The notes beneath the pieces were generated by a model. It worked only from the letters and a program-made list of their open reading frames with translations, did no database searches and was not told the origin of the DNA. 64,000 nucleotides of DNA from Flammula alnicola. Lineage: Eukaryota > Basidiomycota > Agaricomycetes > Agaricales > Strophariaceae. Each line of letters begins with the position of its first letter. The first letter of the stretch is position 1. Positions 47,494 through 56,984 of this stretch are shown piece by piece. The DNA lies in the NCBI GenBank assembly GCA_015499995.1, contig JADNRV010000006.1, forward strand, positions 682,001 to 746,000, in the 5' to 3' direction. A program made the translations under genes and the position numbers.

Positions 47494-50248
47494 ATGCCTG
47501 CTCTCAGTGCATCAATCAATGTTGCTCGCCTCAACAAGACTTTCGTTATTCCGACAGGTCTTTTTATCGATAATCAATTCGTGCCGTCGGTAGACTCCCA
47601 AGAGCTCATTTAGTGAGTCTTCAAGTTGCCTTATGTCAGAGATAAGACAAGCAGCATATTAACAAGTCCTCCATTGAATAGTGCCCTAAACCCAGTGACA
47701 GAGGAGATAATCTGCTCCGTCGTGGCTGGTCAGTGACACCAATCATGAATTACTCACTCCCGTCAGTTCGGCAGGCTAATCCATCCATCTAATCAGGCTC
47801 TGCGAAGGATATTGATATCGCGGTAGCAGCTGCCCGAGAAGCTTTCCGAACTACATGGGGGAAGAATGTCACTGGGTTCGAGCGCGCCAGGCTTCTAAAT
47901 AAGTTAGCTGATCTCATCGAGCGAGACGCCCAAGATTTGGCAGAGCTGGAAACGCTGAACAACGGGAAACCTGTAAAGATAGCAAGGTTCGTGATTGGTG
48001 TTGTCATCTAGCATTCGAGCTTTTATCGATGGCGTTGCTATGCCTTAGGGATGTGGATATAGCAGACAGCATTCAATGTCTGCGCTACTATGCGGGATGG
48101 GCTGATAAGATCCTCGGTCAGGTAAACTATTTGGATCTGCCACATTGCCGTCACTTAACATCTCAAACGAGAATGTAGACCATCGAAGTGGACAACAAAG
48201 CCAAGCTCGCGTTCACGCGTCACGACCCCATTGGAGTGTGTGGGCAGATGTACGTCTGAATATCTTGGTCTTCATTCTATGACACACATTCAAGACGCTC
48301 TAGTATCCCTTGGAATTACCCCATTAATATGTGGCAAGTTGAATATCTCCTTTGACCTCCAGTCAAATTTACTGATGCTCTTCTGTCAATATCAGGGCAT
48401 GGAAGGTCGCTCCTGCACTCGCCGTAGGCTGTACCATCGTCATGAAGCCCTCAGAGCTGACACCACTGACTGCGCTCGTAAGTGTTTCGGTGATGTAAAT
48501 TAATCAGTTACCAAGTGACCATGATCATAACTATCCCCTTCAGAAACTGTCCGAGCTCGTCGTCGAAGCAGGGTGCGTTGATTTTCCACTCTCCTTCTCC
48601 CAAGTCCGCCTCACATTTTTATTTTGTATCAGGTTTCCGCCTGGAGTCATTAACACTGTTCCATCGCTTGGTCCAGTTGGGGGCGCAGCCCTCGCTGCGC
48701 ACATGGACGTGGACAAAGTAGCATTTACTGGCTCGACGATTACTGGGAGGAAGATCATGGAGGCTGCAGCGAAGAGCAATTTAAAGAAGGCAAGTATTCA
48801 ACGACGTCGGATTTACGTGCCCGCACGTAACCGAGTTTGGTCAGAGGAAGTATTAACGCGCAACGTCTGTGGCGCAATTGCCTTCTTTAGGTGTCCCTGG
48901 AACTTGGTGGCAAATCGCCACATCTCATTTTTGAGTCGGCCGACTTGGAGAAAGGTGTGTCCCCACTCTTCGTCCCGTCCCCTCATAAATATATACTTGC
49001 ATTTCTTCGATAAAGCTGCCGCACACCGTCGCTGATCGCTTGCCTTTTACAGCTTCCGGTTGGGCTGCGGTGGGGATGTCCTTCAACTCTGGCCAAGATT
49101 GTATCGCTGGGTCGCGCCTTTATGTACAAGATACCATTTACGACAAGTTTTTGGAGTTGCTCGTTGCTGAGGTTAAGAAACAAGTCATGGGTGATGGCTT
49201 GGACGAGGAAACTGCAGGAGGTCCGCTGGTATATCTAATTTTGCTTTCCTTTATCTCGCTTATTTTCCAGCTGATGGTTTGTCAATGCATAAAAGATCTC
49301 GAAAACGCAATATGATCGTGTATGGGGCTATATCGACTCTGGAAAGAAAGAGGGCGCCCATCTCATTTTAGGAGGTGAAAAGCGAACAGGAAAAGGATAC
49401 TATGCTGATCCAGTCAGTGAGTATTAACGTTGCGTTTCACAGCAATTCTTTGTATATTTATTAATGTCGTTCACTTTTCTTAGTTTTCACGAACATAAGG
49501 CCTGACATGAAAATCGTGAGCCGTTATTATAGCATGGTGCTGAGGGTAATATTGACTCTGTCGGGGGGTGTTTAAAGGTCAAGGAGGAGGTAAGCTCGCC
49601 TCAATGTAATGCCATACTTGTTTCACCCACAATATTTCCCTGATATACAGATTTTTGGACCTGTGCTTTCTGTTGGGGTGTTTAGAACAGAAGAGGAAGC
49701 GATATCACTTGCCAATGATACAACTTATGGTCTCGGAGCGGGATTACACTCCAGTAAGTTTGTTTTTCGATTCCGCAAGGGACATTTTAGTCGTCCTAAG
49801 TTCATTCGTAACAGATGATGCAAACCAATGCATGCGAGTCTCGTCTGCCTTGGAGGCTGGTACGGTGAGTTGTCCGGTTGCCCTCCTGACTTGAATAACC
49901 ATGAACGTATTAATGGTATCGCGGCTATTGATGATCAGGTATGGGTCAATCAGTACATTATCCTGAATAACAACGTGCCATTTGGCGGAAAGAAGCAATC
50001 AGGGATTGGTATGTCTATTCCTCTCTGGCCTTCCTTTTTGTCTTCTCCGTCATGCATTTGCACTCTGTTACGGCTGAAGTATTAATTATCTCTGCATTTT
50101 TATTTCATCTTCTTGTATTGCATCCACGTAACCTGAGCTTATCCCATTTATTCTAGGTCGCGAGCTCGGAAGCTACGCACTTGAGGAGTATACTTCGATA
50201 AAGGCTATTCATTGGAACTTCGGAGAGAATATTGAGTGGCCTCTTTGA
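47494..50248 (+). CDS. Aldehyde dehydrogenase (NAD(P)+)
   Basis: Oxidises aldehydes to acids with NAD(P)+, ALDH superfamily, cytosolic-type (no clear targeting peptide). The start ATG 47494 gives [18 protein letters not shown]. More than ten short introns. Key blocks when spliced: [33 protein letters not shown]; the general-base Glu in [14 protein letters not shown]; the nucleophile Cys in [28 protein letters not shown]; and [15 protein letters not shown], ending [14 protein letters not shown] and stop 50246-50248. About 500 residues, the normal length. The intron between KSNLKK and VSLELGG begins GCAAGT rather than GT, a GC-AG intron with the usual consensus. Confidence 0.93.
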
Positions 50249-50877
50249 ATGGTATAACTCTGGTCGTCTGCGAGTGATTTCTATGCGTTGATCTTTAATG
50301 CTGTAAATGATGTTACAGGATGTAAGAGTGAAGGCTGAGATCGGAAACGGAACGCTGAACGAATGGAGGCGGGCTGCTTTTGGAGAAAAATATTTCAGGT
50401 TTTTTCTTGGTGGTCAGCACACCAATTTTTCTCACATCTAAGAAAGTTGAAACTTTAGAACAAAATAGCAGTGCAAGATTTTTATCGTACTTACGCGAAG
50501 TCCGCATGATAGCCGGTGTCGAGTTCCCACAATGGACCCACATCATTCAAATAGGCTGAGAAATTTCCGTCACTACCGTCAGTTGACGAGTGGCAGTTGA
50601 ATTGGCCTGCAAACGACGTGGAATACTTGAACGCACATCGAAGACTCCAGCTCAAGAGGCATCCTTCCTCCCAAAGCCGCATTTCTTTTATTTGCAAGCC
50701 AAAATCAGCCTCGCGTGCTCGTTTGGTGCTCGCTTAAAATTAAATCGCCTTTGAACAAACTTCGTGAGCAGTTCCTATCACAAACTTGATCTGAATGCGA
50801 CTAACTCACCTTGTCCTGCCTCAGATACGGAAAAGAACCTCGTAGACATATACCCTCAGTATCCGGACAATTCCAAC
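50249..50877. other. Spacer
   Basis: About 630 bases. The reading frame of the following gene extends back to about 50764 without an ATG, and a branch/acceptor-like CTAAC...TGCCTCAG ends at 50824, so an upstream non-coding or short coding exon of the F-box gene may lie here. Confidence 0.4.
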
Positions 50878-52503
50878 ATGGCAGAGTCGGATCGAATCCC
50901 CACCAGCGACATTGAACGACGCCACGACGACAGGTCATACCTCTCCTGCAAAATATCTGACGGACAGCCATGCCCCCCGTGCATGAGGCTCCTAAATATT
51001 GATCAGGAGATTTCCAAACTAATGACCGAGCGTCTGTCTATAAAGTCACTGGTTAACCAGAATCACGACTCCATTATCCACCGGCTTCCTCAAGAAATCG
51101 CTTCCCACATTTTCACGTTTTCCGTCCCTACATTCAAGGCTCATCCAAGGAAATTCAAGAAGTCCGTGGTATCTGCGCCGTTGACTCTGGGAGCCATCTG
51201 CCAAAGATGGCGCCAGATTGCTTGGTCGACGCCCCACCTCTGGACGACAATTTGTATCAACCTTCTACCACGAAAATTCCCGCAGAGAGGTCAGCTGGCA
51301 TATGAATGGCTCAGTCGATCTGGAGACCTCCCGTTGTCGATTTATCTCTACTTCAAGGACAATCTCAAAGCCAAGAAGTCGGAGCATAAATTGCATCCAT
51401 TCATTGACCTTATCAATCAGTATTCGCATCGTTGGTATTCCCTCGATCTCGACCTGCCCGTTTCTCTAGTATCTCGTTTCGGTCGTGATTCTAACTCGAG
51501 CACCATCCTCCATAACCTTGACTTGAGGGTTTCAGATAATTCCACGATGAACTTCGATGATCGATTCAGCCTCGACAACGTGCTGCCAAGCCCACAGGAG
51601 GTCGTCTTGTCAGGCATTCCCTTCGAGTGCGTTGAAATTGCGTGGAACAATATTACACATGTCCAACTTGAAGGTGTCCACGTAGACGAATGCATCGAGC
51701 TCCTGCGACGTGCTCCGCGGATGGTTCGTTGTGACTTCTGGGAGGTTTCCGAATCACAAGAAACAGGGATAATATCCGAAACCATCGTCGTTCATCCCGC
51801 CCTACAATCACTGTCCTTTTCCTCTGTTGGTCCGAACGACATCGACATAACCTTCTTTAACTTGGTGTCTTTCCCTTCCCTCACAAGCTTCAGCTGCGAC
51901 ACCATTTCACGTCCAGTGGCAATTGATGCCATTGTATCTTTTCTAACTCGCTCGGGATGTTCTCTGCAGCGTCTGGACATATTCGACAGTTACGCGGATA
52001 ATGAAGCTTTTGTCCAGGTCGTCAGAACGACACCAGTATTGCAACACCTATCATTGGGGTATCCACAACAATCTGTTTTGAACTTTTTCCTGCAGCTTCT
52101 TGGAACTGCAATTCCTGTCCAAGGCAAGGATCCAGAAGGTGGAGATATTCTTCTTCGTGATCTCCGATCATTCGAATATACCGGAGAGTTCAATTTCTCA
52201 TGGGAGCAGATACTCACTCTCTGCGGCCCCGAATATCAACCAGCCGGCTCTACAGAGTTCCTCTCAACAACTATGCCACAAACCTCTCGCCGGCGAAATC
52301 TATCTTCTCTCACCGTGAAAGTGGACAAGACCGTGATGGACGAATTGTACATCAAGAAACATACCCTCCTTCAATTCATGCGACTCCAGAAAGAGGGAAT
52401 CAAGCTTAATTTTTCCCGTAGACACAATCCGTCAGATATAATCAAGGCTTCGAAAAAATTTCACGGTCTGTCCGAGGAGAGCGATGGTAATCGTGAAGAT
52501 TGA
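50878..52503 (+). CDS. F-box domain protein
   Basis: Probable substrate receptor of an SCF ubiquitin ligase, from the large F-box family of Agaricomycetes. I start at the first in-frame ATG, 50878 (MAESDRIPTSDIERR); the frame is open further upstream but begins with GTG. The single long exon encodes 541 residues. The coiled LLNIDQEISKLMTERL segment precedes the F-box: HRLPQEIASHIFTFSVP, then LGAICQRWRQIAWSTPHLWT. The rest is a leucine-rich, irregular-repeat region of the kind these proteins use for target binding. The stop is at 52501-52503. A possible acceptor at 50824 suggests an extra 5' exon adding residues. The target is unknown. Confidence 0.8.
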   Translation: MAESDRIPTSDIERRHDDRSYLSCKISDGQPCPPCMRLLNIDQEISKLMTERLSIKSLVNQNHDSIIHRLPQEIASHIFTFSVPTFKAHPRKFKKSVVSAPLTLGAICQRWRQIAWSTPHLWTTICINLLPRKFPQRGQLAYEWLSRSGDLPLSIYLYFKDNLKAKKSEHKLHPFIDLINQYSHRWYSLDLDLPVSLVSRFGRDSNSSTILHNLDLRVSDNSTMNFDDRFSLDNVLPSPQEVVLSGIPFECVEIAWNNITHVQLEGVHVDECIELLRRAPRMVRCDFWEVSESQETGIISETIVVHPALQSLSFSSVGPNDIDITFFNLVSFPSLTSFSCDTISRPVAIDAIVSFLTRSGCSLQRLDIFDSYADNEAFVQVVRTTPVLQHLSLGYPQQSVLNFFLQLLGTAIPVQGKDPEGGDILLRDLRSFEYTGEFNFSWEQILTLCGPEYQPAGSTEFLSTTMPQTSRRRNLSSLTVKVDKTVMDELYIKKHTLLQFMRLQKEGIKLNFSRRHNPSDIIKASKKFHGLSEESDGNRED

Positions 52504-52704
52504 CTTGCTTCATATCCGATAGCGGCCCGAGGGCGGACACATCCGAGTCGATAACCACTTCCCAACTTTATGAATTACCCATTGGATTAAGTACTTACAG
52601 CCAATTTGGCATAATACATATGATCGGTTAACAATAAGTTCGAGAGGGTGTTGTTGCTTTGGCGAATTCTTAACCATCCTGTACGTTCAAACTACAAGTA
52701 CTTA

Positions 52705-52730
52705 CTGTCCCATTTCGATCAATTCGGCAG
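52705..52730 (+). repeat. Left inverted repeat of outer MITE-like element
   Basis: The 26 bases starting CTGTCCCATTTCGATCAATT pair with the reverse complement of 59381-59406, with one mismatch. The repeat is preceded by TA (52703-52704) and its partner is followed by TA (59407-59408), as expected for a TA target-site duplication. Confidence 0.75.
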
Positions 52731-52833
52731 TAACGCGTAACGGGCAGTCCCAAATCGCCGGAATGTAACGGATGTAACGGTCGTTCTGGCCATGTGCCGA
52801 ATCCATCTGAGCAATCGGGGGAAAAAAAGCCCC

Positions 52834-52989
52834 CCAATGATGGCATGGGACGTAGCTTTCACACGTTCAATCGATGTTAAATAGTGGGCAAGGGGCGTTC
52901 TTTTGATACGGCGCTAAGGCCAATCAAAAATGTGACGTCCTATTTTTTATTCAATAATTCGTTACGCGAGTTTTCGTAGAGGTACAGCT
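52834..52989 (-). repeat. Split direct repeat B2 (156 bp)
   Basis: Identical by eye to 54395-54550. It begins CCAATGATGGCATGGGACGT on the plus strand and ends GGTACAGCT, and forms the 3' end of the element in sense orientation. Confidence 0.93.
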
Positions 52990-53046
52990 GAGATATAAAT
53001 ACATAGGAATACATAAAGAAATGGAAAGCGAGGCAACTGCCTTGTC

Positions 53047-53985
53047 TCAAAATGGGATGAATTCTTTTGAGCTGGGGATCCAGACCGGTTTGCCTTGGAG
53101 GAGGCGGTCTTTGTCGAGGATCAATTTGCGGGCGATGGAGCGCCTTCTGAGGTCGCTTTCCTCTTCGTTGAGCCATGTGCGTAGCATGGTCAAGTGCATT
53201 CTGCCCAGGGTGCATATATTTTTGCTACCCGCATCGGCGCGAGCACTGTCTGATTTGCCTGCCAGAGCGAATCCGGGTCCGTTAAATGCAAGTTCGCCAT
53301 CGGTGGTTCTGTCATAACCGGGGAAGGGGGTGGGAACTCGGTCCTTGATTGCGCGGCTTGGGTTGCGTGGTGGCTCCACAATGTGTGCGCTTGGGTCTGC
53401 GATTTTCAACCCATGCGCGGCCCTGAACTGGTCCAGTAGGAAGCCGTTGGTGTCAGGCTCGATGTCCGGCCGGCATCCAGGAGTTGCGACGGGAGTGATC
53501 GGTTTGGGTTCCTCACTTTTTTTGAGGCGAGCTAGTTCCGCATCAAGAGTGTTCAGCTGGTGGATAGTTTCGAGGAAATTAATGAATTTGGACATTAAAT
53601 ACCGTGGGACGGCGTCGGCTTTGCTGTCCGCATCTGGATTTTCACCTATCTCCGTCTCCTCGGCCGTTTCCGAGTTCTCGTACTGCAGAGCTTCAGGGGT
53701 CATGCTGCGAGAAGTGGAGATTGATATGAGTTCGGGCATATCGGGATCGGTGGAATATCCAGCAGAACTGCTGCTGTCGTCGCTTTCACTGTCGGCCCCG
53801 TCATCAGCGCACGTGGGGGAATGACCCAGTTTACGAGTGTTCAGGTAATTGTCATTGGTGATGGGGTCGACCCAATGGTTGTCATATTCACCTGAATATA
53901 CGGGTGAGCGGAGTGGAGAGGGTCTCCAACCTTGTGGGACCCGTCGGGGCGATGATCCGCGCCAAGTAGGGGCGCGCAGCGTCAT
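53047..53985 (-). CDS. Unassigned ORF between A2 and B2 repeats
   Basis: 312 codons, start ATG at 53985 (MTLRAPTWRGSSPRRV), stop at 53047. It is located within the retrotransposon but outside the gag-pol-recombinase block. The N-terminal third is Ser/Asp/Glu-rich and looks disordered (ESDDSSSSAGYSTDPDMPEL). The middle has a possible coiled coil (FINFLETIHQLNTLDAELAR). The C-terminal part is basic, with RTWLNEEESDLRRRSIARKL. No catalytic motif, zinc finger or hydrolase signature is visible. It may be an accessory or structural protein, a captured host fragment or the ORF of a non-autonomous partner element. Function unknown. Confidence 0.65.
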   Translation of the reverse strand: MTLRAPTWRGSSPRRVPQGWRPSPLRSPVYSGEYDNHWVDPITNDNYLNTRKLGHSPTCADDGADSESDDSSSSAGYSTDPDMPELISISTSRSMTPEALQYENSETAEETEIGENPDADSKADAVPRYLMSKFINFLETIHQLNTLDAELARLKKSEEPKPITPVATPGCRPDIEPDTNGFLLDQFRAAHGLKIADPSAHIVEPPRNPSRAIKDRVPTPFPGYDRTTDGELAFNGPGFALAGKSDSARADAGSKNICTLGRMHLTMLRTWLNEEESDLRRRSIARKLILDKDRLLQGKPVWIPSSKEFIPF

Positions 53986-54015
53986 TTCCTGCAAATTCTG
54001 GAGAGGGAGGGTGGG

Positions 54016-54394
54016 CCTTTAAATCTGTAGATCTCTTGGATAAGGGACTTGACACGGCGGTCGCCGAATAATTTCGAATGAGCGCTCGTGCCCAATTTAC
54101 AGTCTCCTTTTATATCCGAGATTTCCCCCCTTTTCCTGTTAAACGTCTCTAATAGTGTGCGTCATGTACCAAAAACAACATCGCGTCATGGACGCATCTG
54201 GGTCAAACTGTACCCAGATTCCTTTTGTCCTGCCGCTTAGGGCTAAGACTACCTGAATCGGGTTTTACTCAGATAAATTCCCCGTCTCCTTTTCCATCTC
54301 GGGCACTGAGGCGCGTGACAGGAGACCGCGCGTGCCAGAGGTCCCTATTCTGGGTGCCGTTCATTGGACTGGAGTAAAATTCTTTTAAACTCGA
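54016..54394 (-). repeat. Split direct repeat A2 (379 bp)
   Basis: Identical by eye to 58883-59261. It runs from CCTTTAAATCTGTAG to TTTTAAACTCGA on the plus strand and abuts B1 without a gap. Confidence 0.93.
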
Positions 54395-54550
54395 CCAATG
54401 ATGGCATGGGACGTAGCTTTCACACGTTCAATCGATGTTAAATAGTGGGCAAGGGGCGTTCTTTTGATACGGCGCTAAGGCCAATCAAAAATGTGACGTC
54501 CTATTTTTTATTCAATAATTCGTTACGCGAGTTTTCGTAGAGGTACAGCT
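54395..54550 (-). repeat. Split direct repeat B1 (156 bp)
   Basis: Matches B2 base for base. It is followed on the plus strand by a long T tract (about 54560-54579) that separates it from the recombinase ORF. Confidence 0.93.
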
Positions 54551-54744
54551 ATTAAAGGAAATTTTTTTTTTTTTTTTTTACTTAGAATGAATGAAGAGAG
54601 TACGATAAGAGGAGTGTAGGGAACTCGCGTCATGCGCGCTAATTCGCGTTATTAATGATGTTGTTGAGCTATTTCACAGTGATCATGGAGGCAAACGAGA
54701 ATAATATACTTTTGGGGAAACAGTTGTCGTGGGAGCCGTGGTTG

Positions 54745-55758
54745 TTACGCCGCGTGCGACCGGGCATAGAGTAGGGCTTGGATGAGTACGGGGTTTTTTC
54801 TTATGTAAATGAGAAATGCTTGCGATGACCATCTTCCGATTGCCTGAATAATCGAGGGAGAAACACCGTTTTCTGCCAAGGAAGTTGCGCCGCCCGCCCT
54901 CATTGATTGGCCCCCGATGCGGGTGGTGAAGAAGGATCGTAACCTAGCCATGAAGAAAGTGCGTGTGGGTACGTTTCCATCACGGGTAAGCCAAAGCGGC
55001 GAGGATAAGGGAAACAGGCTGTCTCGCGATGTAAGGTATCGTGAGAAAATGGTTACTGGGTCATGTCGAACTTGTGCCTTCGTAATGATCACTCTGTTTC
55101 CTTCGAAGAAGCGGTCAGCTTTGTGCGCAGGCAAAGTGAATTCGTACTGTTCGGGTGTTAGCCGGACCGACGAGCGTCTAGTGATCTTTCTCCAGTCGCG
55201 AATCGTGTCGTCGTCTGGGAATGTCATTTCCCCCAGTCGCATTAGGGCAAAGAAACCGGTTAGAAGCATGGCAAGGAAGAGGTAGTCATCGTGTTGGGAG
55301 GAGGACGAGTAGTGGTCGATAACTATTTTTAGATCGTCGAGCGTTAACGCTTGCTTTCGCTGGATGGGTTTATTTCGCATACGCATGCAGCCGCGGAGCG
55401 TGCGCTGAACGAGTGGGGAGCTTCGAATTTGTCGAATTCTGGGATAGTAAGGTTCTAGCTGTTGTGAAATTCCGGATAAATAACTGTTGACGGAACGAGG
55501 TTGTATGTGGTGTGACATGAATACCGTGTAGAACGAGAGCGTTTCTTCCGTCGGTTCCATGTCTAGATTGTGTGAGCGGATGAAATCAATATAGGAGTTT
55601 AAAGCAGAAGAGTAAGAGCGTGAGGTAGACACATCAATAGCCTGACCGAGAGCTAGCGCGCGTTCGTGGACGAGTCGCTCTCTGGACCAAGGCAACCTAT
55701 TAGGTTGCCTTGGCCGGGTTGTCGTATGGTTCATAATGCGATTGCCCCCAGCGTCCAT
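54745..55758 (-). CDS. Tyrosine recombinase (integrase) of the retrotransposon
   Basis: Tyrosine recombinase of 337 residues, expected to integrate the circular DNA copy. Start ATG 55758, stop 54745. The N-terminal SAM-like DNA-binding half contains STSRSYSSALNSYIDFIR. The catalytic half contains the first Arg in FALMRLGEMTFPDDD. The second motif, usually H-x-x-R, appears as GGQSMRAGGATSLAENG, with Gln at the usual His position. The third has GRWSSQAFLIYIRKNP with the candidate nucleophile Tyr in the IYI segment. It overlaps the RT/RNase H frame by 28 bases. Intact and probably functional if the Gln variant is normal for this lineage. Confidence 0.88.
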   Translation of the reverse strand: MDAGGNRIMNHTTTRPRQPNRLPWSRERLVHERALALGQAIDVSTSRSYSSALNSYIDFIRSHNLDMEPTEETLSFYTVFMSHHIQPRSVNSYLSGISQQLEPYYPRIRQIRSSPLVQRTLRGCMRMRNKPIQRKQALTLDDLKIVIDHYSSSSQHDDYLFLAMLLTGFFALMRLGEMTFPDDDTIRDWRKITRRSSVRLTPEQYEFTLPAHKADRFFEGNRVIITKAQVRHDPVTIFSRYLTSRDSLFPLSSPLWLTRDGNVPTRTFFMARLRSFFTTRIGGQSMRAGGATSLAENGVSPSIIQAIGRWSSQAFLIYIRKNPVLIQALLYARSHAA

Positions 55759-56984
55759 AGAGGGGGTTGAAAAGTAGCGATTTGGAGCTCAGGCGCGTGG
55801 TCGAGAGCGGTCATGAATTGTGTTCTGGAGAGAGCATCAGCTACGGTGTTCTCATCACCAGGTACGTGAAGGACTCGGAGTTGGATGTCGAGTCGGAGGA
55901 GGATGTCAACAGCCGCTTTCAGGAGCGGATTGAAGACCGGGAGGCATTTTAAAGAGTTAAAGATTTGAACAGTGTTCATATTGTCTGTGAAAATTGCGAC
56001 TTTCGCACCTTTGTGGGACAATTTCGCCGTACCGGCAAGGGCGCAGTACACGCAAAGAGCTTCGAAATAGAAGATTATGGTTACAGCGGAGTTCTCGGGG
56101 GTGGGCGAGTAGAAGCCAGTGTTGCTTGAGGGGTACCAGTAACCCATTCCCACGGGGCACGCGTCACAATAAACTGTGAAATCCGCTTCTAGTACGTCCC
56201 AGTCCGAGGACCGCAGAAGGTGGATCCCATCAGAAGTTTCGATGTGGAAAGCGGCCCAGGCGAAGTCCTCGTGCACAGCTGCGTTTACCCATATCTTTCG
56301 GCGAGGGTCATGGGAGCCCGATGTTTTGGGGTACAGGTTGTTTAGTGCGGGGCGGAGGAGCGGATACACGTTAAACGCCCAGTTTATCCAGCCCGCGATT
56401 TGTTGCCAGTGCTTGAGCTGATAGCATGCGTGGGCGCCGTTCACGGGTTTGATGCTCCATGAGCGGAGGGCGTTCAACAGATCGTCGCGGGCAGATGTAG
56501 GGAGCGAGAGGGTCAGCCTGTTAGGGTCAATGTTAATTCCAATAACCGTTAGGGGAGAGCCGAAGATTTGCTTCGATTTTTTGTGTGGGATAGACAGTTC
56601 GTCCCATAGCTGGAGGAGAAGAGTTTGCGGGCGGGGCAGGAGTCTCTCGTAGGATTCATAATAAAGCACGTCGCTCGCTTTACTGAAACCAGATGAGTCG
56701 TCTACGTACGTTGATAGGTAGTCGATGTTCCTCTGATTCTTTGCTATCCAGGCAACAAGACTGTTAAAAGAAATAAAAATGGCGCCGGAGGCGGAACTTC
56801 CGAACGCGTTATTCCTGTCGATGTATCGCAGTCCATCTACAGTGTTAACTTGCTTGAGTTGCCAGAGTGGGTGCATGGGCATCAGGCGGTAAGCTTCCGC
56901 GATATCTGATTTCCACATGACGAGTTCAGCTTCTTCGCAGCTGTTTTGGTGGAAGTGCAAGAGCATTTCCCCGATTTGCCTCAT
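55731..56984 (-). CDS. Reverse transcriptase / RNase H
   Basis: Palm of a reverse transcriptase plus RNase H, 417 residues from the first ATG at 56984. The RT blocks are VMWKSDIAEAYRLMPMHPLW, FGSSASGAIFISFNSLVAWIA and the catalytic YVDDSSG. The RNase H part follows with acidic residues in TVYCDACPVGMGYW, FYFEALCVYCAL, VAIFTDNMNTVQ and the C-terminal DENTVADALSR. The fingers of the RT lie upstream in another frame (56981-58837), overlapping this ORF by ATGA, so the RT domain is divided between two frames. Confidence 0.85.
   Translation of the reverse strand: MRQIGEMLLHFHQNSCEEAELVMWKSDIAEAYRLMPMHPLWQLKQVNTVDGLRYIDRNNAFGSSASGAIFISFNSLVAWIAKNQRNIDYLSTYVDDSSGFSKASDVLYYESYERLLPRPQTLLLQLWDELSIPHKKSKQIFGSPLTVIGINIDPNRLTLSLPTSARDDLLNALRSWSIKPVNGAHACYQLKHWQQIAGWINWAFNVYPLLRPALNNLYPKTSGSHDPRRKIWVNAAVHEDFAWAAFHIETSDGIHLLRSSDWDVLEADFTVYCDACPVGMGYWYPSSNTGFYSPTPENSAVTIIFYFEALCVYCALAGTAKLSHKGAKVAIFTDNMNTVQIFNSLKCLPVFNPLLKAAVDILLRLDIQLRVLHVPGDENTVADALSRTQFMTALDHAPELQIATFQPPLWTLGAIAL

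Noticed and set aside
50764..50877. Extended N-terminus of the F-box protein
   Set aside because: The frame begins with GTG, not ATG, and crosses a likely splice acceptor; I used ATG 50878.
53986..53994. Earlier start for the A2-B2 ORF
   Set aside because: The upstream codon is TTG; the first ATG is at 53985.
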